Shown one piece after another: positions 41,701-49,086 of a stretch of 64,000 nt of DNA. The DNA is from Paraconexibacter algicola (GTDB lineage: Bacteria; Actinomycetota; Thermoleophilia; Solirubrobacterales; Solirubrobacteraceae). The stretch's first letter is position 1, and every line of letters starts with the position of its first letter. A program made the translations under genes and the position numbers. The stretch covers positions 1 to 64,000 of the forward strand of contig NZ_PYYB01000003.1 of the NCBI RefSeq assembly GCF_003044185.1. The letters run 5' to 3'. Under the pieces are notes generated by a model that made no database searches, was not told where the DNA came from, and saw nothing but the letters and a program-made list of their open reading frames with translations.

Positions 41701-42039
41701 GAGGTAGGTGCCGTCGCCGTTGCGGTCGAGGCGGCGCACGATCGAGATCTCGCCCAGCGGCAGGTCGACCGTCTGGTCGCTGTTGTCCAGCACGATCTCG
41801 ACCTCGGCGCTCGAGCGCGCCTGCACGCCGCGGCCGCCGCCGAAGATGACGTCCTGCATCGACTGGCCGCGCACCGCCAGCGGCGACTGCTCGCCCATCG
41901 CCCACAGCACGGCGTCGGTCACGTTCGACTTGCCCGAGCCGTTCGGGCCGACGATGACGCTGACGCCGGTGCCGAAGTCGAGCTTCGTCCGGTCGGGGAA
42001 CGACTTGAACCCCTTGAGCACGATCGACTTCAGGTGCAT
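38758..42039 (-). CDS. smc: chromosome segregation ATPase SMC
   Basis: 1093 residues. The N-terminal head has VIVGPNGSGKSNVTDAVLWA (Walker A). Two long coiled coils flank a hinge (about 480-600, GCELALSAALGARMTAGIVE). The C-terminal head has the LSLLSGGEKSMTAIAFLFSV signature and ILDEVEAALDDLNIGRF (Walker B and D-loop). It forms the condensin core with ScpA and ScpB, which are not in the window. It starts 1 base after rnc's stop codon. Ala/Glu/Arg richness in the coils reflects the genome's GC. Confidence 0.96.
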   Translation of the reverse strand: MHLKSIVLKGFKSFPDRTKLDFGTGVSVIVGPNGSGKSNVTDAVLWAMGEQSPLAVRGQSMQDVIFGGGRGVQARSSAEVEIVLDNSDQTVDLPLGEISIVRRLDRNGDGTYLLNGAKCRLVDVLEVLSDTGLGKEMHSVVSQGRVTAIVSSKPKDRRLLIEEAAGLGKHRKRRRRAQLKLERTQDNLDRALDVEREARSRLRPLKRQAEAAELHERLERQTLEARWELARDTVRAKRAEKAAAEATAQEARAARDEAQAQLAGVAARREKAEEALARRTEQREILMRRVNAARSSVDRLEVRLERTRDTAETVAERAEGRARQLQLLEAQVAEDQPDEAGLERIESLEAELARLDDERESALAREVEALEARRVAAAAKVAELDAEVERVRGVLREADTALELARTQRRAAEATAEKARREAAKLGAELASANQFLRSHTSAPGGAKALADELEVQEGCELALSAALGARMTAGIVEDAAAAAALLERAGRDGGSALVATGEPVPPATPGGPVAGARHLGELVRGPDRAVAVARRLLADAWIVEDVTALPDDFTGIAVTTDGRAWFGATREMVRAAQGGSERVLAERNRRDRLIAASEAAIQEEQAALKAVEAAGGAMAAADTTRDEADRAVREAERARNAAREDERQTGLLIKQRQNAPEDAASAVRRAQVEGELAAERRVAERAAREREERAQRITFLRAKLERDKALVPAAQRLAAALEAALTAVQERVTVFDEALAADRAAGEGVAAELRACAAEEAKIQQHLRERGDLLTSSEVRAQQARDQEQEAAQELTTIAQTLGLSPEPAEEALDAEAVAALRQRIERLVKRREQLGPVNPLAKAEYEEAVAHVEEMERQRGDLETALRELRAFIKDTDKQIRVTFEETFNAAAANFEELSARLFPGGKGRLRLVREDSGPRPVVGGGEPRDSGDGVAEVQAAAAAEAAAEAEADEEAGIDPDDQLGVEIEITPAGKAMKRLSLLSGGEKSMTAIAFLFSVFLAKPCPFYILDEVEAALDDLNIGRFIDLLETYADRAQFIVVTHQKRTMEAADTLYGVSMGGDGVSKVISRKLPPKDLVAGEERERSGAGIG

Positions 42040-42040
42040 C

Positions 42041-42742
42041 TCAGCTGTCCTCCCGGGACGTCGCGACCCGGCGGGCCGCGTCCAGGCCGTCGAGCGCCGC
42101 GCGCGCGGCCTCCTGCTCGGCCTGCTTCTTCGACCGGCCCGTCCCGGTGCCGACGGTGGCGCCGGCGACCGAGGCGGTGACCTCGAACGTGCGGTCGTGC
42201 GGCGGCCCGTGCTCGCCGGTGACCGCGTAGACGACGACCGCCCCGCGCTGGGCCAGCCGCTCCTGCAGCGTGGACTTGAAGTCCACGGGGTTGGCGAGCG
42301 CGTCCTCGAGCTCCGGCGCGAACGCCTCGACGACCGCCTCGGCCGTGCGCTCGTAGCCGTTGACGAGGTAGCAGGCCCCGATCACCGCCTCGGTCACCGA
42401 GCTCAGCACCCGCTCGGTCTCGAGCGCCACCGCGCTGCGGCCCTGCCCCGCCGGCGCGACCGCGCGCATCCGGTCCGGCACGTCGAGCCGCTCGGCGACG
42501 CGCTTGCACGCCGGGCCCGACACGGTCTGCGCCCGGATCTTCGTCAGCCGGCCCGCGCCGTAGCGCTCGGCCTCCAGGCGCGGATACAGGTGCGAGGTGA
42601 TCGCGAGCCCCAGGACCGAGTCCCCCAGGAACGCCAGCCGCTCGTAGGAGTCCGCGGACCGCTCGGTCCACGACGCGTGCGTGAAGACCTGCCGCGACAG
42701 GTCGTCGGGCAGGGACTCCAGCAGCTCGCGCAGCAGCTCCAT
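42041..42742 (-). CDS. rnc: RNase III-family protein with replaced catalytic residues
   Basis: 233 residues. The endonuclease domain has the signature YERLAFLGDSVLGLAITSHL and a second block SSVTEAVIGACYLVNGYERT; the dsRNA-binding domain (about 150-225) is intact (DFKSTLQERLAQRG, GRSKKQAEQEAARAALDGL). In active RNase III the signature is ERLEFLGD and the second block DxxE. Here the Glu is Ala37 and the Asp is Ser115, while Glu34, Asp41 and Glu118 remain. So two of four active-site acids are lost, and cleavage may be weak or absent. Gene order acpP-rnc-smc is standard. Confidence 0.88.
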   Translation of the reverse strand: MELLRELLESLPDDLSRQVFTHASWTERSADSYERLAFLGDSVLGLAITSHLYPRLEAERYGAGRLTKIRAQTVSGPACKRVAERLDVPDRMRAVAPAGQGRSAVALETERVLSSVTEAVIGACYLVNGYERTAEAVVEAFAPELEDALANPVDFKSTLQERLAQRGAVVVYAVTGEHGPPHDRTFEVTASVAGATVGTGTGRSKKQAEQEAARAALDGLDAARRVATSREDS

Positions 42743-42748
42743 CGGGAG

Positions 42749-42994
42749 CTACGCCGCAGCGCGCTCGAGGACGAAGTCGACGGCCTGTCCCACCGTGAGG
42801 ATGCGGGACGCCTCCTCGTCGGTCATCTTCACCCCGTAGGAGTCCTCGAGCTCCTGCACGAGCGTGTAGAGGTCGAGGCTGTCGGCGGCCAGGTCCTCCT
42901 TGAAGCGGCTCTCCTCCAGGACGGCCGACGGATCGACGTCGATCTCGTCCGCGAGGTGGTCGCGGATCAGGTTGAAGACCTCTTCACGAGTCAT
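42749..42994 (-). CDS. acpP: acyl carrier protein
   Basis: 81 residues. The 4'-phosphopantetheine Ser is in FKEDLAADSLDLYTLVQEL (the DSL motif). It carries acyl chains in fatty-acid synthesis. The ATG overlaps the plsX stop by 4 bases. It lies 6 bases upstream of rnc. Acidic helical composition is normal for this family. Confidence 0.95.
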   Translation of the reverse strand: MTREEVFNLIRDHLADEIDVDPSAVLEESRFKEDLAADSLDLYTLVQELEDSYGVKMTDEEASRILTVGQAVDFVLERAAA

Positions 42995-44094
42995 GGCGCG
43001 GACACCGTAGACGAGGAATCGGACGGGGCCGAATCATCGCCGGAAGAGCCCGCACGTTGCGGGGATTCCCCGCCCGCGGCGCCCGGACGCGCACGCAGCG
43101 CACCGGCCGTCTGGAGCGCCCCGTGCGTCCGGCCGACGACGTCCCCGGACACGCCGCGCGCCGCCAGCAGGATCGCCTGCGAGAAGCCGAACCGCGTGAA
43201 GCGACCGTGCGGCACGACCCCCAGCCGGCGCAGGCCCAGCAGGTACGCGCCCCCCGGCCCCTCCGGGTCGATCTCGTCGCGGAAGCCGCGCAGGGCCGGA
43301 CGCAGCAGCAGGCCGCCCGCCTTCGCGCGCGGCGTGCTCGTCGCGACGTCGCGGATCGCGCCGATCATCATCTGCGAGACCCCCTCCACGAGCTTCAGCG
43401 CGACGTTGCCGGTGAAGCCGTCGGTGACGACCACGTCCGCCGCCCCGGTCACGAGGTCCGTCCCCTCGACGTTGCCGACGAACTCGAACAGCGGCGAGCC
43501 CTGCGCGCGACGCGCGATCTCCGCGTGCGCGGCGACCACCGTCTCCGTCCCCTTCGTCGGCTCCTCGCCGTTGGAGAGGAGCGCCACGCGCGGGCGCTCC
43601 ACCCCCAGGACGGTCTGGGCGAACGCCGCGCCCATGAACGCGAACTGCACGAGATGGTCGTCGCGGACCTCGACATTCGCGCCGACGTCCAGCAGCGTGA
43701 CCGGGGCGCCCGGCACGGGGATCGGCAGCGCCAGCGCGGGACGGTGGATGCCGCGGCCGCGCTTCAGCGTGAACAGGCCCGCAGCCAGCGCCGCTCCCGT
43801 CGAACCGCCGCTGACGAACGCGTCCGCGCGCCCGTCGGCGACCGCGCGGACCGCCTGGACGATCGACGACTCCGGATTGCCGCGGACCGCCCGGGCCGGA
43901 TCGGCCTCCTTGGCGATCGACAGCGGCGCGTCGACGACCTCCACGCCCGCGGGCACGGAGTCGATCCTCGACGCGTCCCCGAACAGCAGCACGCGGACAC
44001 CGCGCTCGGCGGCGATCGCGGCTCCCGCGGCGACCTCCGCAGGACCGAGATCGGCCCCGCCGGCGTCGACCGCGACGGTGACGTGGTCCGGCAC
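42991..44094 (-). CDS. plsX: phosphate acyltransferase PlsX
   Basis: 367 residues. It makes acyl-phosphate from acyl-ACP for phospholipid synthesis. Motifs: VTVAVDAGGADLGPAEVAAG, AFVSGGSTGAALAAGLFTLK (phosphate-binding loop), LLDVGANVEVRDDHLVQFAF, GTETVVAAHAEIARR and VTDGFTGNVALKLVEGVSQM. It ends in a Ser/Asp-rich tail of about 25 residues. Order rpmF-plsX-acpP-rnc-smc is conserved. Confidence 0.93.
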   Translation of the reverse strand: MPDHVTVAVDAGGADLGPAEVAAGAAIAAERGVRVLLFGDASRIDSVPAGVEVVDAPLSIAKEADPARAVRGNPESSIVQAVRAVADGRADAFVSGGSTGAALAAGLFTLKRGRGIHRPALALPIPVPGAPVTLLDVGANVEVRDDHLVQFAFMGAAFAQTVLGVERPRVALLSNGEEPTKGTETVVAAHAEIARRAQGSPLFEFVGNVEGTDLVTGAADVVVTDGFTGNVALKLVEGVSQMMIGAIRDVATSTPRAKAGGLLLRPALRGFRDEIDPEGPGGAYLLGLRRLGVVPHGRFTRFGFSQAILLAARGVSGDVVGRTHGALQTAGALRARPGAAGGESPQRAGSSGDDSAPSDSSSTVSAP

Positions 44095-44115
44095 GCTCAG
44101 GCCGGGCCGCGGAGG

Positions 44116-44316
44116 CTAGTGGTCGTGATCGTGGTCGTGCGCGTCCGGCGCGACGACCTCGACGCCCTTGTACGTCCCGCAGTTCGGGCAGACCCGATGG
44201 GGACGACGGGGGGAATGGCACTGCGGGCACGCGTTGAAGACCGGAGCAGCCATCTTGTGCTGCGCGCGGCGCTTCGTCGTGCGGCTGTGCGACTGCTTCT
44301 GCTTCGGGACGGCCAT
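44116..44316 (-). CDS. rpmF: 50S ribosomal protein L32 with His/Asp tail
   Basis: 66 residues: MAVPKQKQSHSRTTKRRAQH, then a zinc ribbon NACPQCHSPRRPHRVCPNCG (four cysteines). It ends in APDAHDHDHDH, an alternating His/Asp tail that could bind zinc, nickel or copper. TCTACTCT, a -10-like stretch, lies about 12-14 bases upstream of the ATG. plsX follows after 21 bases. Confidence 0.95.
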   Translation of the reverse strand: MAVPKQKQSHSRTTKRRAQHKMAAPVFNACPQCHSPRRPHRVCPNCGTYKGVEVVAPDAHDHDHDH

Positions 44317-44372
44317 AACGAACAGGGAAGAGTAGACCAAAGCGCTCCGCGACGACTGCTTGACTCCCACCG

Positions 44373-45260
44373 GTGTCCCCCACCCCCGTGATCCGCCCCA
44401 TCACCGACGACGACGTCGAGGTCTGCGCCGCCCTCGCCTGGGAGGCGATCAGCGCGTACATCCCCGTCGAGTTCCGCTCCGACGCCGACACCGAGCAGGC
44501 CGCCGAGCGCGCCCGCGCACGCATGCGCCGCTTCCTCGCCACCGACCCCGGCGGCTGCTGGACCGCCGAGCTGGACGGGCGCCCCGTCGCCACCGCGCTC
44601 GCCCTGCGCCGCGAGGGCGTCTGGGGCCTGTCGCTGTTCGGCGTCGCCCCCGGGCTGCAGGCCCAGGGCATCGGCCGCCGGGTGCTCGACGCCGCGCTCA
44701 CGCACGCCGACGGCTGCCACGGCGGCATCATCGCCTCCACCCTCGACCCGCGCGCCATGCGCCGCTACGCGCTCGCCGGCTTCGCGCTGCAGCCCGCCTT
44801 CGCCGCCTGCGGCATCGTCGACCGGCACGCCGCCCCCGACCCCGCCTCGCTCCGCGCCCGCGAGACGACCTGGGACGACCCGGCGCTGCGCGCCGCGGCC
44901 CGCGACGTCTCCCGGCACGTGCGCGGCGCCTCCCACGCCGACGACCTCGACGGCCTCGCCCTCTACGGCGGCGTGCCGGTCGTGCTCGACGGGGAGGGCT
45001 GGGCCGTCCGCGACGCCGACGGCTCCCCGACAGTCCTCGCCGCGCGGACCCCCGCCGCCGCGCAGGACCTCCTCTGGAGCTGCCTGCTCGGCGGCACCAG
45101 CGGCGCGACCGTCCACGTCGACTTCCTCACCGGGGCGCAGCAGTGGGCCTACGAGGTCGTGCTCGCCGCCCGGCTGCCGCTGTCCCCCGACGGCGCGGTC
45201 TTCACCCGCGGGCGCACCGGGCCGATGAGCCCCTACCTGCCCAGCGGCGTCTTCCTCTAG
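44373..45260 (+). CDS. GNAT-family acetyltransferase, two-domain
   Basis: 295 residues from GTG 44373. The N-terminal GNAT domain has IRPITDDDVEVCAALAWEAI and the acetyl-CoA loop VAPGLQAQGIGRRVLDAAL. The C-terminal half (160-295) looks like a second, degenerate GNAT-like domain (VLDGEGWAVRDADGSPTVLA, TVHVDFLTGAQQWAYEVVLA). Acceptor unknown. It sits on the plus strand between rpmF and yceD, which are usually adjacent on one strand, so it appears to be a later insertion into that operon. Confidence 0.8.
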   Translation: MSPTPVIRPITDDDVEVCAALAWEAISAYIPVEFRSDADTEQAAERARARMRRFLATDPGGCWTAELDGRPVATALALRREGVWGLSLFGVAPGLQAQGIGRRVLDAALTHADGCHGGIIASTLDPRAMRRYALAGFALQPAFAACGIVDRHAAPDPASLRARETTWDDPALRAAARDVSRHVRGASHADDLDGLALYGGVPVVLDGEGWAVRDADGSPTVLAARTPAAAQDLLWSCLLGGTSGATVHVDFLTGAQQWAYEVVLAARLPLSPDGAVFTRGRTGPMSPYLPSGVFL

Positions 45261-45276
45261 GACGCCCGGCGCGCCG

Positions 45277-45801
45277 TCACGACAGGTCGAGCTCGCGCAG
45301 CTTCGCCCAGCGCGGATCCGGTCCGCGCTCGTGATGGTGCCCCGGCTCGGCCGTGTTGAGGTCGATGCCGCACTCCGCGCACAGACCCGCGCAGTCCGCC
45401 CGACACACCACCGACGGCGGCAATGCCAGATGGAACGCGTCGCGCGCCCACGACGCGATGTCCAGCACCTCGCCCGTCATGTACGGGCTCGTCAGGTCGT
45501 CGTCGGTCTCGCCCGGCACGTCGACCTCCCGCGCATCGACCACCGTCTCCGGACGCGCCGGCTGCAGGCAGCGCATGCACGGGCCGCTCAACGCCGCGCC
45601 GAACCGCAGCCGCAGCGCATAGCCGCCGCCCGTCATCCGCGACACGTCGACGGTCACCGGGATCTCCGCCGGCTCCACCGCGTACACCGTGCCACCGAAG
45701 TCCAACGGCTCCAGCGCGACGTCGATCCCGTCCAGCCGCCGGCCCTCGCCGGGACTGAGCTTCAACGTCGCGAGGTCGTACGTGTCGGTGTGCTGGCCCA
45801 C
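45277..45801 (-). CDS. yceD: DUF177/YceD-family protein, 23S rRNA accumulation protein
   Basis: 174 residues from GTG 45801 (VGQHTDTYDLATLKLSPGEG). The family is YceD/DUF177, usually directly upstream of rpmF, and linked to 23S rRNA in E. coli. Cysteine pairs: GPCMRCLQPARPE and CRADCAGLCAECGIDLN, a zinc-binding set. Here a GNAT gene on the other strand separates it from rpmF. A repeated hairpin region of about 100 bases lies upstream, between this gene and the acyl-CoA synthetase stop. Confidence 0.85.
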   Translation of the reverse strand: MGQHTDTYDLATLKLSPGEGRRLDGIDVALEPLDFGGTVYAVEPAEIPVTVDVSRMTGGGYALRLRFGAALSGPCMRCLQPARPETVVDAREVDVPGETDDDLTSPYMTGEVLDIASWARDAFHLALPPSVVCRADCAGLCAECGIDLNTAEPGHHHERGPDPRWAKLRELDLS

Positions 45802-45808
45802 GGGGAAA

Positions 45809-45898
45809 GCGTAGCGGGGCCCGCCACGGCGGCCACGGGGCCGCCTCCGCACCCGCAGGCGTAGCGGGGCCCGCTACGGCGGCCACGGGGCCGCCTCC
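45809..45898. repeat. two tandem 40-base units, each with two hairpins
   Basis: Units at 45809-45848 and 45859-45898 differ at one base. Each contains GTAGCGGG-G-CCCGCTAC (imperfect in the first unit) and GGCGGCC-ACGG-GGCCGCC. They lie between the stop of the acyl-CoA synthetase gene and the yceD start. They may act as terminators, a folded leader, or a small repeat family. No coding frame explains them. Confidence 0.75.
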
Positions 45899-45903
45899 TC
45901 CGC

Positions 45904-47517
45904 CTACTCGTCCTTCAGCTCGCGCTTGAGGACCTTGCCGGTCGCGTTGCGCGGCAGCTCGTCCAGGAACACGATCTCGCGCGGCACCTTGTACGACGCG
46001 AGCTTCGCCTTCACCAGCGCCTTCAGCTCGTCCTCGGTGACCGCCTTGCCCTCCGACACCACGGCGAACGCCTTCAGCCGCTGACCGAACTGCTCGTCCG
46101 GCACGCCGACCACCGCGACCTCGTCGATCGCCTCGTGGTCGGCCAGCACGTCCTCGACCTCGCGCGGGAACACGTTCTCGCCGCCGCTGACGATCATCTC
46201 GTCGTCACGGCCGTCCACGAACAGGCGCCCGCCCTCGTCGAAGTGCCCGACGTCCCCGGTGGACATCAGGCCGTCGATGACGTCCTTGCCGCCCCCGCCG
46301 GTGTAGCCCTCGAACAGCATCTCGTTGCCGACGAAGATCCGGCCCGTGGCTCCCGCCGGCACCGGCCGTCCCTGCTCGTCGTAGATCCGCACGATCGTCC
46401 CGCGCGGCGGCTTGCCCGCCGTTCCCGGCGCGACCCGCATGTCCTGCGGCTGCGCGATCGTCGCCCACGCGACCTCCGTCGAGCCGTAGAGGTTGTAGAG
46501 GACGTCCCCGAACGTGTCCATCACCCGGATGCCCAGCTCGCCCGGGAGCGCCGAGCCCGACGCCCCGATCACGCGCAGCGAGCCCGTGTCGTGCCGGGCG
46601 ATCGTCTCCCGCGGCAGCTCCAGGATCCGCTGCAGCATCACCGGCACGACGATCAGCGCCGTGCAGCGGTGCTCCGCGACCGCCTGGAGCGCGCCCTCCG
46701 GATCGAACCGGCGTCGCAGCACGAGCGTCGAGCTGAGGCCCATCCCGAGCGTGAAGTGGGCGAAGCCCCACGAGTGGAACATCGGCGCCGCGATGTGCGT
46801 GTTCTCCCGCGCGCGCAGCGGGATCTTCGAGAACAGCGCGGCAGCCGGGTCCAGCGAGTCCGGCTGCTTGCGGTTCGCGCCCTTGGGCGTGCCGGTCGTG
46901 CCCGAGGTCAGGATCACCACGCGGCCCTTCTCCGACGGCGGCGTGCGGTCCGCCGGACTGCCGGAGGCGATGAGCTCCTCGAGCGTCGGGACCGCGTGCG
47001 CCGTCTCCCCGTCCGTCCACGCGACGACGGCCTGACGGTCCGCCACGGCGTCGGCGACGAGCTCCGCGAACTCCTCGTCGTAGACGATCACCTTCGGCGC
47101 CTCGCGGGCGCACACGTCCGTGATCTGCGGGCCAGCGAACATCGTGTTCAGGTACAGCGCGTTGGCGCCGAGCTTCGAGCACGCGACCGTGATGTCGATG
47201 AACCCGCGGTGGTTGCGGCACATGATCGCGATGCCGTCCCCCTCGCCGACCCCGCGGCGGGCGAGCGCATCCGCCAGCGCGTTGGACCGGCGGGCGACCT
47301 CCGCGAACGTCAGCGTGCCGAGCTCGTCGATGATCGCCGGCTCGTCCGGGTAGCGGGCGGCGCTGGCCGAGTAGCCCGCCGCCGGGGTCGGCCCCCACTT
47401 CGCGAGCGCGAGACCGGCCCGCACCAGCCGGTCGGGGCGCGCGGGCCGGACCATGCCGACCTCCACGAGCGTCTTGACGGTGTGGAGCTTGCCGCTCACC
47501 TGTCCGAGAACGTTCAC
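45904..47517 (-). CDS. AMP-dependent acyl-CoA synthetase (FadD-like)
   Basis: 537 residues from a GTG. It activates fatty or related carboxylic acids with ATP and CoA. Motifs: VVILTSGTTGTPKGANRKQP (phosphate-binding loop), LYNLYGSTEVAWATIAQ, STGDVGHFDEGGRLFVDGRD, VSGGENVFPREVEDVL and the C-terminal catalytic Lys in LPRNATGKVLKRELKDE. The exact substrate is not clear. It starts 13 bases after the gene at 47531. Confidence 0.92.
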   Translation of the reverse strand: MNVLGQVSGKLHTVKTLVEVGMVRPARPDRLVRAGLALAKWGPTPAAGYSASAARYPDEPAIIDELGTLTFAEVARRSNALADALARRGVGEGDGIAIMCRNHRGFIDITVACSKLGANALYLNTMFAGPQITDVCAREAPKVIVYDEEFAELVADAVADRQAVVAWTDGETAHAVPTLEELIASGSPADRTPPSEKGRVVILTSGTTGTPKGANRKQPDSLDPAAALFSKIPLRARENTHIAAPMFHSWGFAHFTLGMGLSSTLVLRRRFDPEGALQAVAEHRCTALIVVPVMLQRILELPRETIARHDTGSLRVIGASGSALPGELGIRVMDTFGDVLYNLYGSTEVAWATIAQPQDMRVAPGTAGKPPRGTIVRIYDEQGRPVPAGATGRIFVGNEMLFEGYTGGGGKDVIDGLMSTGDVGHFDEGGRLFVDGRDDEMIVSGGENVFPREVEDVLADHEAIDEVAVVGVPDEQFGQRLKAFAVVSEGKAVTEDELKALVKAKLASYKVPREIVFLDELPRNATGKVLKRELKDE

Positions 47518-47530
47518 CCGACGTATCCAA

Positions 47531-48475
47531 TCACTCCGCCGGGGGCAGGATCACGTCAGCGGGCAGGACGCCGTCGTCGATCGCCGATCGGATGTCCCCT
47601 GCCCGGCCCGGGTTGAGGAACACGTGCCGCTGGCCGACGCTCGGCTTCTCGCGCAGCACCTCGGCCGCCAGCAGCGCCTCGCCGACCGCCTCCGCCAACG
47701 CCCGCTCGTTGCCGGCGAACCCGCGGGCCAGATGGCTGAACTCCGTGTGGTACCCGCCCCACTTCCCCATCCCGTCGAGGCGCTGCAGGATCCGGCGCGC
47801 CACCCGCCGGACCGGATCCGGGTCCTCGTGCGGCCGCGGTGCCGCGACCCCGGACGCCGCCGCGCGCGCCGCCAGCGCGGCGAGCACGTCGTCCTCGTGC
47901 TCGGCGACCGACGCCGGGTCGGCGGGCCGGCCGCCGTGCGCGGCGACCGTCGCCGCGACCAGCAGCGGGTGCGCCGGGCCGATCGGGGCGCGCAGCTCGC
48001 CCGTCGCCAGCAGCTCCGGCGGGAGCGCGAGCGCCCGCGCGCGCAGGCGGTCGATCGCGGCCACCTGCTCGTCGAACGCCAGCACGGCGAGCTCCGCGTC
48101 CTCCGGCTCCCCCGCGCCCGGCGCCCGCAGCACCAGACGACCGTCCAGGCCGCCCGCGCGCAGCTCGGTCACCGCCGCGCCGGCCTCGGCGAGCGCCCCG
48201 ACGAGCGCGGCGACGAGCAGCCAGCCGCGCTCCGGCAGGACCGCGGGATCGGCGCGCAACGCGGCGTCCACCGGGGCGACCGCGAGCAGGCCTGAACCGT
48301 CGGCGGCGATCCCCACCGGGACCGGGGAGCGCTGCCCCGAGCGCGCGAGCGCGAGCTCGTCCGCGCCGGCGCCCAGCGCCGCGGACAGCAGGCCACGCAG
48401 CCGCGCGTGGTGCTCCCGCGGCGCGCGCACGCCTCCGGCCTCCTGCAGTGCCTCGGCGAGCGGCTCCGTGGACAT
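47531..48475 (-). CDS. hypothetical protein with conserved C-terminal block
   Basis: 314 residues from ATG 48475 (MSTEPLAEALQEAGGVRAPR). Two-thirds is Ala/Leu-rich with alternating strands and helices. The last 90 residues look conserved: VRRVARRILQRLDGMGKWGG, YHTEFSHLARGFAGNERALA and VGQRHVFLNPGRAGDIRSAI. I do not recognise it. It ends 13 bases before the acyl-CoA synthetase and is divergent from the phosphatase gene at 48503, so its promoter must lie in the 27-base gap or beyond. Confidence 0.6.
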   Translation of the reverse strand: MSTEPLAEALQEAGGVRAPREHHARLRGLLSAALGAGADELALARSGQRSPVPVGIAADGSGLLAVAPVDAALRADPAVLPERGWLLVAALVGALAEAGAAVTELRAGGLDGRLVLRAPGAGEPEDAELAVLAFDEQVAAIDRLRARALALPPELLATGELRAPIGPAHPLLVAATVAAHGGRPADPASVAEHEDDVLAALAARAAASGVAAPRPHEDPDPVRRVARRILQRLDGMGKWGGYHTEFSHLARGFAGNERALAEAVGEALLAAEVLREKPSVGQRHVFLNPGRAGDIRSAIDDGVLPADVILPPAE

Positions 48476-48502
48476 CGAGCCCCGAACGCTACCGTTGACG
48501 GC

Positions 48503-49009
48503 GTGTCCGACTGGTTCGAGAGGTACGGGTTCGCGCTGGTCGACGAGCGGCTGGCGACCGGCGCCTACCCGCTGGACGCCGCCGACGTCGCGCGCCTGCG
48601 CGAGGAGCTCGGCGTCACGCGTGTCCTGAACCTCTGCGAGGACGCGGAGTACGAGGAGGGCGAGCGGCTCGCCGTCGACGAGGCGTACGCCCATCACGGG
48701 ATCCTCGAGCACCGGCTGCAGCTGATCGACTACGGCGAGGTCCTCCCCGGCGCGCTGGAGCAGGGCGCCCGCGAGATCGTGCCGTGGCTCGACGGCGGCG
48801 AGATCGTGTACGTGCACTGCCGTGCCGGCTGGCAGCGGTCCGCCACGGTCGCGGCCGCCGCGCTGTCGGTGCGGTTCGGGATCGAGCCCGACGCCGCGCT
48901 CGGACGCATCCGCGAGCGCAAGCCCAGCGCCCAGCCGCTGCACCACCAGCTCGAGGGCCTGTGGCGCTGGTGGCGGACGCGGCAGGCACGCCTGGAGGGC
49001 CGGGGCTAG
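48503..49009 (+). CDS. dual-specificity protein phosphatase-like
   Basis: 168 residues from GTG 48503 (VSDWFERYGFALVDERLATG). The active-site loop is YVHCRAGWQRSATVAAAAL, the HCxxGxxRS signature, and an upstream NLCEDAEYEEGE may hold the general acid. It resembles small dual-specificity or tyrosine phosphatases. The substrate is unknown; the only protein kinase in the window is at 60.4 kb. It is divergent from the gene at 47531. Confidence 0.85.
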   Translation: MSDWFERYGFALVDERLATGAYPLDAADVARLREELGVTRVLNLCEDAEYEEGERLAVDEAYAHHGILEHRLQLIDYGEVLPGALEQGAREIVPWLDGGEIVYVHCRAGWQRSATVAAAALSVRFGIEPDAALGRIRERKPSAQPLHHQLEGLWRWWRTRQARLEGRG

Positions 49010-49086
49010 GCCCTTCCGGCGCGCGCGTGCACGCGCGCTTGCAGGACCGTCAGATCGCGTCCGGCGCGAGCGACATCCTCGGGGTG

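Noticed and set aside
38680-42180. Open frame of 1166 codons opposite smc
   Set aside because: High GC keeps antisense frames open. Composition is Arg/Leu/Gly-rich without motifs, and smc on the minus strand is complete with all ATPase motifs.
45809-45898. CRISPR-like array
   Set aside because: Only two units, 10-base gap, palindromic content, no cas genes nearby.
48784-49086. N-terminal extension of SbcD
   Set aside because: The frame is open but overlaps the phosphatase gene, is Arg/Ala-rich and has no family similarity; the ATG at 49087 starts the conserved HTADWHLG region.
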